Below are positions 51,485-62,588 of a stretch of DNA of 64,000 nucleotides, piece by piece; within the stretch, counting starts at the first letter, position 1, and each line of letters opens with the position of its first letter. The position numbers and the translations under genes were made by a program. Source of the DNA: Semisulcospira habei (lineage: Eukaryota; Mollusca; Gastropoda; Semisulcospiridae); contig BTPG01000004.1 in the NCBI GenBank assembly GCA_036245525.1, positions 232,955,286 to 233,019,285 on the forward strand, written 5' to 3'. The notes below the pieces were generated by a model, which was not told the origin of the DNA, searched no databases, and saw only the letters and a list, made by a program, of their open reading frames with translations.

Positions 51485-52001
51485 GGTATTACCCGCAGGT
51501 GTAAAGACCTGAAGTCACAGACAGTTGAATGTGTTTGGGTTGAGTTGAGGGCAAACAAATGCAGCCCCGTGCTGATCGGATTCCTGTAAAGAAACCCAGC
51601 ATCAGCGTTTCAATGATTTGACGAGTTTTCCGCTATGATGGATAAAGTGAGAAAGTCAAGCTCTGAGATGATGATACTGGGTGATTTAAATATCAATATT
51701 TTTTAGTAATCCTGCTTGGGGGTGCACTATCTCAATGTTTGGGTTAAAACAAATGGTTAGCACAGCAACCCGTGTTAATCCTACTTCCTCCACGCTAATT
51801 GACCATATATACACTACCTGTAAGTCAAGGGTGGTGGGAGTAGAAGTGCCCCAGGTAGGGATTAGCGAGCATTACCTGGTGTGCTGCTGCTGTACTTTAA
51901 AAGTGGACAATTCTTTCCGTAAGCATCAGCACATAACCATTAGATATTTTCGCCTAAATACTTTAGCAGGGATGTATTTTTATACGATTTAAGTAATACG
52001 T

Positions 52002-52165
52002 CATTCGATACGGTCTACCACCATAGTGATCCTAGCGAGGCTTTATCTGAATGGTACAGATTGTTTCTTGGTGTTCTTGACACACATGCCCCATTTGATA
52101 CGGTCTACCACCATAGTGATGCTAACGAGGCTTTATCTGAATGGTACAGATTGTTTCTTAACACA
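52002..52165 (+). repeat. about 85-bp duplication in the ORF2 linker
   Basis: Two copies of gatacggtctaccaccatag through tttatctgaatggtacagat, separated by a few changed bases; the second runs to 52160. Confidence 0.9.
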
Positions 52166-54104
52166 CTGCCCCATTCAGAGAGAAACGTGTCAAAACTCCC
52201 CAGCTGCCCGCCTGGTTGAATAACGAAATCAAGGGTGCCATGCAGATCCGAGATGAATATAAAAGAAATAAAGATTTTGCAGCCTTTCGAAAACAAAGAA
52301 ATTATGTAAATTCCCTAGTGAGAAAGCTCAGAGGTCCCTCTTTCACCGACTTATGAAGGCAAAAAGGATATTATAATTATCTATTTGGCGTGCGCTGAAC
52401 GCTTTCACGAGGTCCAAAAATACTGCTCAGTGTACAACATCCCAGTTGATATATTTAATCAGCATTTTCTTTCTGCCGCCAGTACACTACTCCAGACCAC
52501 ATCTCCCGATCAGCCATCTGTGGTGTCAGAACAATTGAGAAGGTTCTGTAATGAAAGGTTGACTCCCGATACATCATTTCATATTCCATTATTAACGGTT
52601 CATAAAGTGGGAAAATCCATCTCGGCATTAAAAAAATAAACCCACGTCTGGCCATGATGGTATTAGCAGCACTGTTCTCAAATTGGCTCTGCCGTATATC
52701 ATGGATTCGTTAACGTACGTTTACAACTTTTGCATACAGCAAGGTAAATTTCCTTCCAGCTTAAAGACAGCAAAGGTGATACCATTACCTAAAACAAAAG
52801 ACCTCACTGACGCAAACAAGTTTAGACCTATTTCCCTGCTATCAACGTTATCTAAACAGCACTATCTCGGAAAAAAAAACCTCATTCATTCACTGCAATC
52901 GGGCTCTCGTTTAAAGCACTCTTGGCACACAGCACTAACACATTTAGTTGATAGATGGCTGACCGCGATAAATAGTGGTCAAATGACTGGGGCTGTCTTT
53001 TGGGACCTCTCGAAAGCTTTTGACCTTGTTAATTATGAGAGTTTAATTCAAAAGCTTGCTGCCTATCAGTTAAGTGCTGGCACCCTTGCGTTCCTTACGT
53101 CATACCTGCACGAGCGCACACAATATGTCCATGTGAATGGGACAAACTCGCGTGAGGGGGTGATAGCGCAAGGAGTACCACAAGGATATATCCTTGGTCC
53201 ATTATTGTTTTCTGTCTATATCAATGATCTTCCACTACATATATCTGACCCCAGTGTAACCTGCAGTCTTTTTGCAGAGGACGGAACTCTTGACGTTTCA
53301 TCATCAGATATATATTGTATAACTAGATCTCTTCAGAATAGTTTGAATGATGTTTCACAGTGATGTCAAAATAACTCCATGGTACCGAATCCTTCCAAAA
53401 CCAAATGTATGCTGATTACCACTAGACAAAAACACCAGCTGAATCCCCCTCCATTAAAACTCGCATTTAATGGCCAGTCTGTTGAGCAAGTCAGGGAGCA
53501 GCGCGTGCTTGGAATCACCACAGACGACAAGCTGTGGTGGCAGAATCATATTGCAAATGTTTATAAAACAATATCTAAAAATGTATACCTACTTTCTAAA
53601 CTGAGATTTTCGCTGATGAATCCACCAGAAAAATCTTCTATTGTGCTCATATTCAGCCACATTTGGATTATGCCTCTACTATCGGGGACGGGAGTAGTGA
53701 TGCTAACTTTAAAAGACGCAACTCGCTCCACAGAAGGGCCATTACACTCATTGTTGACAGACCCACAGAAAGCATTAGTACAGATGACAAATTCAAGTTG
53801 CTAGCTGTCTTCACAAACTTTTTTTTTAATCTATAATAAACTGGTATTTATGCTCAAAATCACCCTCTCAGAATCTCCTACTTATCTCACAAATTTATTC
53901 CGTTTTGCCCATAGGTCCAGCCGAACACCAGGAAACAATATGCTAGTACCAATGCCCCGCTTGGATATTTACAAGTCATCTTTGTCCTATTCTGGGGCCA
54001 AATTATGGAATTCTGTTCCGGCAGATATTAGAGCAGCGCTATCGGTTATAAAATTTAAAACTCAGCTGCTGAAGTATCTCAGGAATACGTGAAATGCTGT
54101 AAAG

Positions 54105-54180
54105 ACTGTGACTATGGCTTTTCGTTTCTCACGTGACTATGGCTTTTCGTTTCTCACGTGACTATGGCTTTTCGTTTATG
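54105..54180. repeat. 27-bp repeat, 3 units, after ORF2
   Basis: gtgactatggcttttcgttt plus ctcac repeated three times in the 3' UTR of the LINE. Confidence 0.9.
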
Positions 54181-54409
54181 AAGTTGGTGTAGTAAACCTT
54201 CAATACGTACATAGCGTAGAATTGTTGAAGCTATTTTTGTAAGTGCCTATTTTCCCCCTTACAAGTATATTAGTGTATTCTCTATTTACCATTTTTTGTT
54301 ACCATGTAATTTCTTGTAAATACCCGATGCACATATGTATACATGCAAACACTGATTTCTGTTTACTGTTGTTGTTGTTTTTTTTCTTCTTGTAAATGTA
54401 TTATTACTT

Positions 54410-54649
54410 TGTACGATTCCCCACCTGGGTCTGCCCTGGAGGCTTGGATGGGGTTAACTACTTTTTCTTTTTTCTCCAGGTATTGTGTGTGTTTGTGTGA
54501 GTGCTTGCGTGCGTGTGTGTGTGTGTGTGTGCGTGTGCGTGTGCGTGTGTGCGTGTGCGTGCATGAGTGCAAGGACATGATTGAAAACAGGTCTATGTAC
54601 CTAATCATTTATCCTTGAGAAATATAGTTTCATTTTATTTTATTTCATT

Positions 54650-54650
<1 letters not shown>
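54410..54650 (+). repeat. R1 piece, (GT)n and dispersed retroelement tail
   Basis: ccacctgggtctgccctgga repeats the R1 block at 26365. It is followed by a GT/GC tract at 54483-54560 and the tail segment tatccttgagaaatatagtt shared with 36730-36815. Confidence 0.8.
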
Positions 54651-54746
<96 letters not shown>

Positions 54747-54750
54747 CTCG

Positions 54751-54845
<95 letters not shown>

Positions 54846-54945
54846 GCACGCAGGTTTGTAAAATGGCTGTCGATGACGATGTCATGCCTAAACCGTTGTA
54901 AAATAAAGGTTCATTGATTCATTCTCTCTCTCTCTCTCTCTCTCG
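54648..54945. repeat. long (CT)n tracts
   Basis: About 195 bp of CT with a few G or extra T, then 75 bp containing an aataaag motif (54901), then (CT)13. Confidence 0.97.
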
Positions 54946-54964
54946 ACCTGGTGTTTTGCTGTCT

Positions 54965-55205
54965 CTTCTCTTCAAAACCTCTCCCTAAACAGCGCTTTCA
55001 GCAGTTAGCACTGGATGGAGAAATGCGCTCTACAAATCTACAAATGAGCATCGTCAACATCATCATCACCATCATCATCTCATCATCATCATCATATGTC
55101 TGATTCTGTACAAAACCTCTCCATAACAGCGCTTTCAGATTTCACCACTGGATGGAGAAATGCGCTCTAAATTAACATCATCATCATCATCATCATCATC
55201 GTCTG
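54965..55205 (+). mobile_element. two LINE 3' tails with (ATC)n
   Basis: Two copies of aacagcgctttcag...ctggatggagaaatgcgctct, each ending in (CAT/ATC)n (55040-55097 and 55172-55200). The gcgctct-acaaat form is typical of L2/CR1 3' ends. Confidence 0.75.
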
Positions 55206-55385
55206 TCTGTCTGATTCGAAATTCATCTTCTTCTGAAGACATATCAGTGGGCAGCTCTCAGGGCGCGCGGTCAGCTATGTTGTGACTCGTGGTCCGTCGC
55301 CGTGACGTCACTATCACTAAGCAACTTGTCGACCTCGACCTCATTGAATCCCTTCACTGAAAATAGGAACACGGCCCAACCGCAA

Positions 55386-55565
55386 GAGGCGTACAAGGTC
55401 ATGGACGTACAAGGTCATGGGCATACAAGGTCATGGGCGTGCAAGGTCATGGGCGCACAAGGTCATGGGCGTACAAGGTCATGAGCGTACAAGGTTATGG
55501 GCGTACAAGGTCCTGGACGTGCAAGGTTATGGGCGTACAAGATCATGGGCGTACAAGGTCATGTT
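55386..55565. repeat. 16-bp minisatellite, about 11 units
   Basis: gtacaaggtcatgggc repeated with single-base variants. 55566-56040 holds two shorter duplications (gagaaggagtca...aagctgatgga; agagatgtgcgcaccatcgt) and no gene. Confidence 0.93.
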
Positions 55566-56049
55566 AAGCCCTGGCAGTAGCGAGGGCTCTGCAGGATCAA
55601 CGCCTCATGCTGAAAGCACTTTATATCTCTGTTCCTCCGACTTATGGAACTCTTTGGAGTTGAAGTAACAGATATTTCATAACAGAATCCGTCCGCTGCC
55701 AGAGAAGGAGTCACCACTCTAGATGACCACCAGCGCTATTTCCAGAAATCAATCGGCTCTTCGTTAAGCTGATGGAGATGGCGAGAAGGAGTCAACAACG
55801 CTATTTCCTGAAATCAGTTGGCTATTCTTTAAGCTGATGGACATTGCCGGAAACAAAATAGAAATGTGCTCCTTTAACAGATGGTGGAGCGCGTCCGGGC
55901 TTTTCCTTGCAGCCAGAGATGTGCGCACCATCGTGCGGTAGGTGACGGGACCTGGGCTAGCAATAGCGAGGTTTTGCGGCTAGAGATGTGCGCACCATCG
56001 TGCGGTAGGTGTTGTGTATGTTGCGGGCTCATGCTGATCGCCTCTTGGA

Positions 56050-56895
56050 GATAGTGTTGTCTATGTTGCGGGTTCATGTGGAGTGTTGTCTATGTTGCGG
56101 GTTCATGTGGAGTGTTGTGTATGTTGCGGGCTCATGCTGATCGTCTCTTGGAGATGTCTGGAGTGTTGTCTATGTTGCGGGCTCATGGAGAAGTCTGGAG
56201 TGTTGTCTATGTTGCGGGTTCATGGAGATGTCTGGAGTGTTGTCTATGTTGCGGGCTCATGGAGATGTCTGGAGTGTTGTTTATGTTGCGGGCTCATGGA
56301 GAAGTCTGGAGTGTTGTATATGTTGCGGGCTCATGGAGAAGTCTATAGTGTTGTCTATGTTGCGGGCTCATGAAGATGTCTGAAGTGTTGTCTATGTTGC
56401 GGGCTCATGAAGGTGTCTGGAGTGTTGTCTATGTTGCGGGCTCATGGAGAAGTCTGGAGTTTTGTCTATGTTGCGGGCTCATGAAGATGTCTGGAGTTTT
56501 GTCTATGTTGCGGGTTCATGGAGATGTCTGGAGTGTTGTCTATGTTGCGGGCTCATGGAGAAGTCTGGAGTGTTGTCTATGTTGCGGGCTCATGGAGAAG
56601 TCTGGAGTGTTGTCTATGTTGCGGGCTCATGGAGAAGTCTATAGTGTTGTCTATGTTGCGGGCTCATGAAGATGTCTGAAGTGTTGTCTATGTTGCGGGC
56701 TCATGAAGGTGTCTGGAGTGTTGTCTATGTTGCGGGCTCATGGAGAAGTCTGGAGTTTTGTCTATGTTGCGGGCTCATGGAGATGTCTGGAGTGTTGTCT
56801 ATGTTTCGGGTTCATGGAGATGTCTGGAGTGTTGTCTATGTTGCGGGCTCATGGAGAAGTCTGGAGTGTTGTCTATGTTGCGGGTTCATGGAGAT
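56050..56895. repeat. 37-bp minisatellite, about 22 units
   Basis: tgttgtctatgttgcgggct, catggagaagtctggag. A block of about 296 bp (eight units) is repeated, since the order of variant units at 56334-56480 matches that at 56630-56776, so a higher-order duplication occurred. Confidence 0.95.
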
Positions 56896-56994
56896 ATTTT
56901 TTTATTGTTGTCTATATTTTTGGTGCTGGCTATCAGCCGTGACTTCACTCTCGTTTTGTTTTTGGGAGTCGTTCGTCGCAAAAAAAACCTCGGT

Positions 56995-57751
56995 AATGTC
57001 ACGGCAAGGCAAGGGTAGATGTGGGAACTGACACTGCCTGTTACAATGTCACGGCAAGGCAAGGGTAGATGTGGGCACTGACACTGACTGTTACGGTAAG
57101 ACAAGGGTAGATGTGGGCACTGACACTGCCTGTTACAATGTCACGGCAAGGCAAGGGTAGATGTGGGCACTGACACTGCCTGTTACAATGTCACGGCAAG
57201 GCAAGGGTAGATGTGGGCATTGACACTGACTGTTACAATGTCACGGCAAGGCAAGGCTAGATGTGGGCGCTGACACTGCCTGTTACAATGTCACGGCAAG
57301 GCAAGGGTAGATGTGGGCATTGACACTGCCTCTTACAATGTCACGGCAAGGCAAGGGTAGATGTGGGCATTGACACTGACTGTTACGGTAAGACAAGGGT
57401 AGATGTGGGCACTGACACTGCCTGTTACAATGTCACGGCAAGGCAAGGGTAGATGTGGGCATTGACACTGCCTCTTACAATGTCACGGCAAGGCAAGGGT
57501 AGATGTGGGCATTGACACTGCCTGTTACAATGTCACGGCAAGACAAGGGTAGATGTGGGCACTGACACTGCCTCTTACAATGTCACGGCAAGACAAGGGT
57601 AGATGTGGGCATTGACACTGCCTGTTACAATGTCACGGCAAGACAAGGGTAGATGTGGGCACTGACACTGCCTCTTACAATGTCACGGCAAGGCAAGGGT
57701 AGATGTGGGCACTGACACTGCCTCTGACACTGTCACGGCAAGGCAAGGGTA
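56995..57751. repeat. 50-bp minisatellite, about 16 units, part 1
   Basis: tgtcacggcaaggcaagggt, agatgtgggcactgacactg, cctgttacaa. It is interrupted by the 238-bp insertion at 57752. Confidence 0.95.
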
Positions 57752-57989
57752 CTCACAAACCAGATAGGTGAGGCTAGCGCTGGCAGAATTGTACTCAAAC
57801 CAAGGGAAATCACAGCGCTGGACAGACAAACAGTTAGATCCCCTGCCCCCGCCTATGAGGATGGAAATGATCGTCTTGTTCTATACCTGCGTATTTCTCT
57901 GTGGGCTGGCGATTGGGTGCCTGATAGGCGGGGGCGGGGGATCTAACTGTTTGTCTGTCCAGCGCTGTGATTCCCCTTGGTTTGAGTAA
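57752..57989. mobile_element. 238-bp insertion containing a 64-bp inverted repeat
   Basis: Flanked by AAGGCAAGGGTA at 57740-57751 and 57990-58001 (target duplication, or array resumption with 12-bp overlap). Left arm 57792-57855 and right arm 57924-57988 are near-perfect reverse complements (actcaaaccaagggaaatca / ttccccttggtttgagt). The 68-bp centre encodes MEMIVLFYTCVFLCGLAIG on the plus strand, a possible membrane segment. The first 40 bp (ctcacaaaccagataggtga) recur inverted at 60285-60325. Confidence 0.75.
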
Positions 57990-58430
57990 AAGGCAAGGGT
58001 AGATGTGGACACTGACACTGCCTCTGACACTGTCACGGCAAGACTGACAAGGGTAGATGTGGATACTGACACTGCCTGTTACCTTGTCACGGTACGACAA
58101 GGGTAGATGTGGACACTAACACTGTCAATGTCTGTACTGTATAAAGTACAGCACGGATTTGATCTGAACGTCCGTACATGCAGGGCAAAAACTATTCTGA
58201 CATTAATGTCACGGCAAAGGAAGGGTAGGTGTGGACACTAACACTGTCAATGTCTGTACTGTATAAAGTACAGCACGGACTTGATCTGAACGTCCGTACA
58301 TGCAGGGCAAAAACTATTCTGCCATTAATGTCACGGCAAAGGAAGGGTAGATGTGGACGCTGACACTGCCTCTGACACTGTAAATGTCTCTACCGCATAA
58401 AGTACAACAAGGACTTGATCCGAACATCGC
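57990..58430. repeat. 50-bp array part 2 and about 125-bp duplication
   Basis: The array resumes, then a longer unit (gtctgtactgtataaagtac, agcacggacttgatctgaac, gtccgtacatgcagggcaaa) is present twice and partly a third time. Confidence 0.9.
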
Positions 58431-58432
58431 GT

Positions 58433-58712
58433 ACTGTTGACTCTGTCTATAGTGTTTAGAGTACTGTTACATTGACTCTGTCTATAGTGTTTAGAGTACT
58501 GTTACATTGACTCTGTCTATAGTGTTTAGAGTACTGTTACATTGACTCTGTCTATAGTGTTTAGAGTACTGTTACATTGACTCTGTCTATAGTGTTTAGA
58601 GTACTGTTACATTGACTCTGTCTATAGTGTTTAGAGTACTGTTACATTGACTCTGTCTATAGTGTTTAGAGTACTGTTACATTGACTCTGTCTATAGTGT
58701 TTAGAGTACAAC
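58433..58712. repeat. 35-bp minisatellite, 8 identical units
   Basis: actgttacattgactctgtc plus tatagtgtttagagt. The units are essentially identical, unlike most arrays here, so this expansion is recent. Confidence 0.96.
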
Positions 58713-58869
58713 AAGGACCTCATCCCAACGTTCGTACTGTTACATTTACTCTGACATGTAGGGTAATGACGTTCCGTACTTGAAAGGCCGGGTATCTCTG
58801 CTGCAAGGCCGGGTATCTCTGCTGTTTGCTCTCACTCCTTCACCGAGCAGCGTACAGGGCCGAGAGGAA

Positions 58870-59160
58870 CAGATTCTCATGAGCCCCTACTGTCTGCGGA
58901 CTCAATGGTGGTACAGATCCTCATGAGCCCCTACTGTCTGCGGACTCAATGGTGGTACAGATCCTCATGAGCCCCTACTGTCTGCGGACTGATGGTGGTG
59001 TATTTCTCCGGCATGCCTGATTACCTTGGAGCCAGGCTCTCGCTGGAATGTTATCAGACGCCCGATGTACACACTAAGACGGGCCGTGCGCCAGTTTTCC
59101 TGCCACATGCCCCGTGTACACACTAGGACGGGCCGTGCGCCAGTTTTCCTGCATGCCAAT
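58870..59160. repeat. 44-bp repeat (3 units) and 50-bp repeat (2 units)
   Basis: tcctcatgagcccctactgt / ctgcggactcaatggtggta at 58872-58995; gtacacactaagacgggccg / tgcgccagttttcctgc at 59066-59155. Confidence 0.92.
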
Positions 59161-59321
59161 CTTTTGCTGTATGTGGCTGTGGCTGTGGCTGTGTATGTGG
59201 CTCAGGTCAAACACCGAACTCGCCTGTATCCGTGGTAGCTCGTCTGCTATGTTGATGGTTAGTGGCGGATTAGAATTAGTACTATGCCTTGCGTGTTCCC
59301 CGCGTGACAGCACATGCAGTG

Positions 59322-59527
59322 CCTCGCCTGCCCCCTATCTGCCCCCTATCTCATCAGTATCTGCCCCCTATCTCATCAGTATCTGCCCCCTATCTCATCA
59401 GTATCTGCCCCTATCTGCCCCTTATCTCATCAGTATCTGCCCCTATCTGCCCCCTATCTCATCAGTATCTGCCCCCTATCTGCCCCCTATCTCATCAGTA
59501 CCTGTCCCCTATCTGCCCCCTATCTAT
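59322..59527. repeat. 22-bp minisatellite with 11-bp substructure
   Basis: tgccccctatctcatcagta tc and tgccccctatc units mixed. Confidence 0.93.
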
Positions 59528-59534
59528 CGTGACG

Positions 59535-60470
59535 TAGACAACACGGCATGATGATTTTTTTATGGTCCGAACATCATTATATCAACTTTAATGACGTACA
59601 GAGCAGCTGTCGTGATAACATGGCACGAGGATTGTTCATACTCTGCACATCATAATTATATCAACTTTAATAAAGTACAGATCAGCTGTCATGACGTAGA
59701 CAACTTGGCATGAGGATTTTCATACTCCGCACACCATACTTATATCAACTGTAATGACGTACTAAGCGCTTGTGTTGACGTAGACAACATGGCATGAGGA
59801 TTATCATACTCCGCACAAAATACTTATATCAACTGTAATGACGTACTAAGCGCTTGTGTTGACGTAGACAACATGATATGAGGATTTTCATACTCCGCAC
59901 ACCATACTTATATCAACTGTAATGACGTACTAAGCGCTTGTGTTGACGTAGACAACATGGCATGAGGATTATCATACTCCGCACAAAATACTTATATCAA
60001 CTGTAATGACGTACTAAGCGCTTGTGTTGACGTAGACAACATGACATGAGGATTTTCATACTCCGCACACCATACTTATATCAACTGTAATGACGTACTA
60101 AGCGCTTGTGTTGACGTAGACAACATGGCATGGGGATTTTCATACTCCGCACACCATACTTAATATCAGCTTTAATCACGTACAAAGCGCCTGTGGTGAC
60201 GTAGACAACATGGTATGAGGATTGTCATACTCTGTACAACAAACCAAGGGGAATTACAGACATGATACAAACACACAATTCTGTACAATTCTGCCAGCGC
60301 TAGCCTCACCTATCTGGTTTGTGAGTTGTCATACTCTGCACATCATAATTACATCATTTTAAATGACAAACAGAGCAGCTGTCGTGACGTAGACAACATG
60401 GTATGAGGATTTGAATACGCCGCACAACATAATTATATCATTATTAATGACGCACAGAGCGTCTGTCATG
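59535..60470. repeat. about 84-bp minisatellite, 10-11 units
   Basis: atgacgtactaagcgcttgt, gttgacgtagacaacatggc, atgaggattatcatactccg, cacaccatacttatatcaac. Two unit types (tttcat.../ttatcat...) alternate between 59700 and 60120. The right end is more diverged and contains the insertion at 60240-60330. Confidence 0.93.
60240..60330 (-). mobile_element. short relative of the 57.75-kb insertion
   Basis: On the minus strand it reads ctcacaaaccagataggtga, ggctagcgctggcagaattg, then a different middle, then attccccttggtttg, sharing both outer blocks with 57752-57989. It interrupts the 84-bp array. Confidence 0.7.
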
Positions 60471-60474
60471 AGGC

Positions 60475-60905
60475 ACGGCGCTGCATGACGTCATACACTA
60501 CGGTATCAGCATGACGTGAACGTCAGTCAAGCTAGCACCGAGTGTAGCCAGACAAACCAGCCGGCATTTGCTGGAAACTGTCCAATACAGTAATTGACGC
60601 GCCCCACTGCGTTGCAGCCAGATTTGTTAGCGCGGGGCTGAAACAGCTCAAGCAAGTTCGCTAGCCATTGGTTATTATGTGCAATTCCACCCAGGTCCAA
60701 ATATTGTGGTGTGGGCCGCTGGTGTATGTGGGTGAGGACAGAGTTCGCACAAAATATCTTAATTCTGTCGTAACTAAGTGACGTGACATGCCTGACGCTA
60801 ATTAATGACGTGTGCTCAAGTCGTACCCATTGACGTCATCCTGGGTGTAACTGGCAGATGCCACGTACATTTGAATGCTTGGATCGTTGATTTCGTGTTT
60901 GTACC
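60475..60905. other. unassigned spacer
   Basis: No array, element or exon recognised. Confidence 0.5.
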
Positions 60906-60914
60906 TTATGCATG

Positions 60915-61110
60915 TGTGACAAGCTTGATGGTGTTTGTATGACAAGCTTGATGGTGTTTGTATGACAAGCCTGATGGTGTTTGTATGACAAGCTTGATGG
61001 TGTTTGTATGACAAGCCTGATGGTGTTTGTATGACAAGCTTGATGGTGTTTGTATGATATATTGGTGTGACGTCAGACAAGCTTGATGGTGTTTGTATGA
61101 CGTACTGGTG
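60915..61110. repeat. 23-bp minisatellite, about 8 units
   Basis: acaagcttgatggtgtttgt atg with aagcct variants. Confidence 0.94.
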
Positions 61111-61149
61111 TGACGTCCGGTGAGGTCACCAACAGGCGTCTTTAATGAC

Positions 61150-61805
61150 GTGACGTACTGTTACATAACTGCGTTACAGACGTGATACATGCACACACCT
61201 GGCCATGGCGTTACAGACGTGATACATGCACACACCTGGCCATGGCGTTACAGACGTGATACATGCACACACCTGGCCGTGGCGTTACAGACGTGATACA
61301 AACACACCTGGCCGTGGCGTTAGAGACGTGATACATGCACACACCTGGCCGTGGCGTTACAGACGTGATACATGCACACACCTGGCCGTGGCGTTACAGA
61401 CGTGATACATGCACACACCTGGCCGTGTCGTTAGAGACATGATACAAACACACCTGGCCGTGGCGTTAGGGACGTGATACAAACACACCTGGCCATGGCG
61501 TTAGAGACGTTATACAAACACACCTGGCCATGGCGTTAGAGACATGATACAATCACACCTGGCCATGGCATTAGAGACGTTATACAAACACACCTGGCCG
61601 TGGCGTTAGAGACGTGATACAAACACACCTGGCCATGGCGTTACAGACGTGATACAAACACACCTGGCCATGACGTTAGAGACGTGATACATGCAAACAC
61701 CTGGCCGTGGCGTTAGAGACGTGATACAAACACACCTGGCCGTGGCGTTAGGGACGTGATACAAACACACCTGGCCATGGCGTTAGAGACGTTATACAAA
61801 CACAC
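61150..61805. repeat. 33/37-bp minisatellite, about 18 units
   Basis: gcgttacagacgtgatacat, gcacacacctggccgtg; shorter units have acaaacacacc. It ends at the retroelement below. Confidence 0.95.
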
Positions 61806-61806
61806 A

Positions 61807-61880
61807 GACGGGGAAGTGGCGCAGTGGTTAAGGCGTCTGCCTCCAATGCCAAAGGTGCGAGGTTCGATACCGGGTTTCGG
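61807..61880 (+). other. tRNA-like head with A and B boxes
   Basis: Contains an A box (TGGCGCAGTGG) and a B box (GGTTCGATACC) about 40 bp apart, in a tRNA-Leu/Ser-like context (ttaaggcgtctgcct). The acceptor stem does not close (gacgggg has no partner), so it is not a working tRNA but the RNA polymerase III head of a SINE or of a SINE-LINE fusion. Confidence 0.75.
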
Positions 61881-62588
61881 CGTTGGATTTTTCTCCTCTG
61901 GTAAGTGTCACCGTCTGGGCAGTGGGCAGATGTTCACATCTGCACGGGACATAGACGACCCCGGCCCCCACGAGTCCCCTGCTGCCTTGCAGGCTTGGCC
62001 GCTTGGCTGCGGAAAGGCTAAGGGAGGAAACCCCTGAAATCAAAGCCCCCGTGTCTCCGGGGAAGGCTTTTGAGCCAGAGACTAAGACAAGAACAGTCTG
62101 ATATAAAACCTACGACCCGAGGACCTCGATGCCACCGTCCCAGCTTGCTAGGCCATGGCAAACGAACCAAGGGTTTAAAGGGTGGGGCCAGTACTGCGCA
62201 CACTGCACTCCACCAAAAAGCTCCACCGCGCAGGCTTTAGGAAACGCCCACGGACTATGACATTGAACTTTCCAAGTCCTGTAGCGATGGGCAAGGGGCA
62301 AAACGGCAGGTGAAAGATGTCACTGGAAGCCGCAGTCTCAAACCTGCATGCAGGCGGTTTAGGATATTGGTCGCCTGATGTTGACCTGGGGATGACAACG
62401 TCACTCGGCACACCCTGAACGACCAAGCAGCCTTCTCTAGGGACAGCACTGCTTGCTCCACACGGAGAGGGGCCTAGAAAATGTGGCCTAACCAAAGCTC
62501 GTCCCCTCGAAACCCAGTTGGCTAGCCGCGGTCAACGGGCATCTTCTCATGCGGTCAGAAAACAAGAAAAAACAATGGATCCACTCTC

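Larger units (their letters stand above)
51180..54092 (+). pseudogene. CR1-group LINE ORF2 (endonuclease-reverse transcriptase), multiply broken
   Basis: Segments in order: APE-type endonuclease (MAYDRQLHIGHLNVHHLANT, FHLFGVTESRLN) at 51203-51589 with an internal 50-bp duplication; endonuclease end (DHIYTTCKSRV) near 51790; linker; RT fingers and palm at 52683-53363 (KVIPLPKTKDLTDANKFRPI, GAVFWDLSKAFDLV, QGVPQGYILGPLLF, CSLFAEDGTL, where FADD has become FAED); thumb at 53379-53804; C-terminus at 53850-54092 (SGAKLWNSVPADIRAAL). At least six frameshifts or stops. The RT part matches the LINE at 35165-35950. Confidence 0.85.

Noticed and set aside
61807..61880. Functional tRNA gene
   Set aside because: A and B boxes are present but the acceptor stem does not pair and the anticodon arm is not convincing; better read as a tRNA-derived retroposon head.
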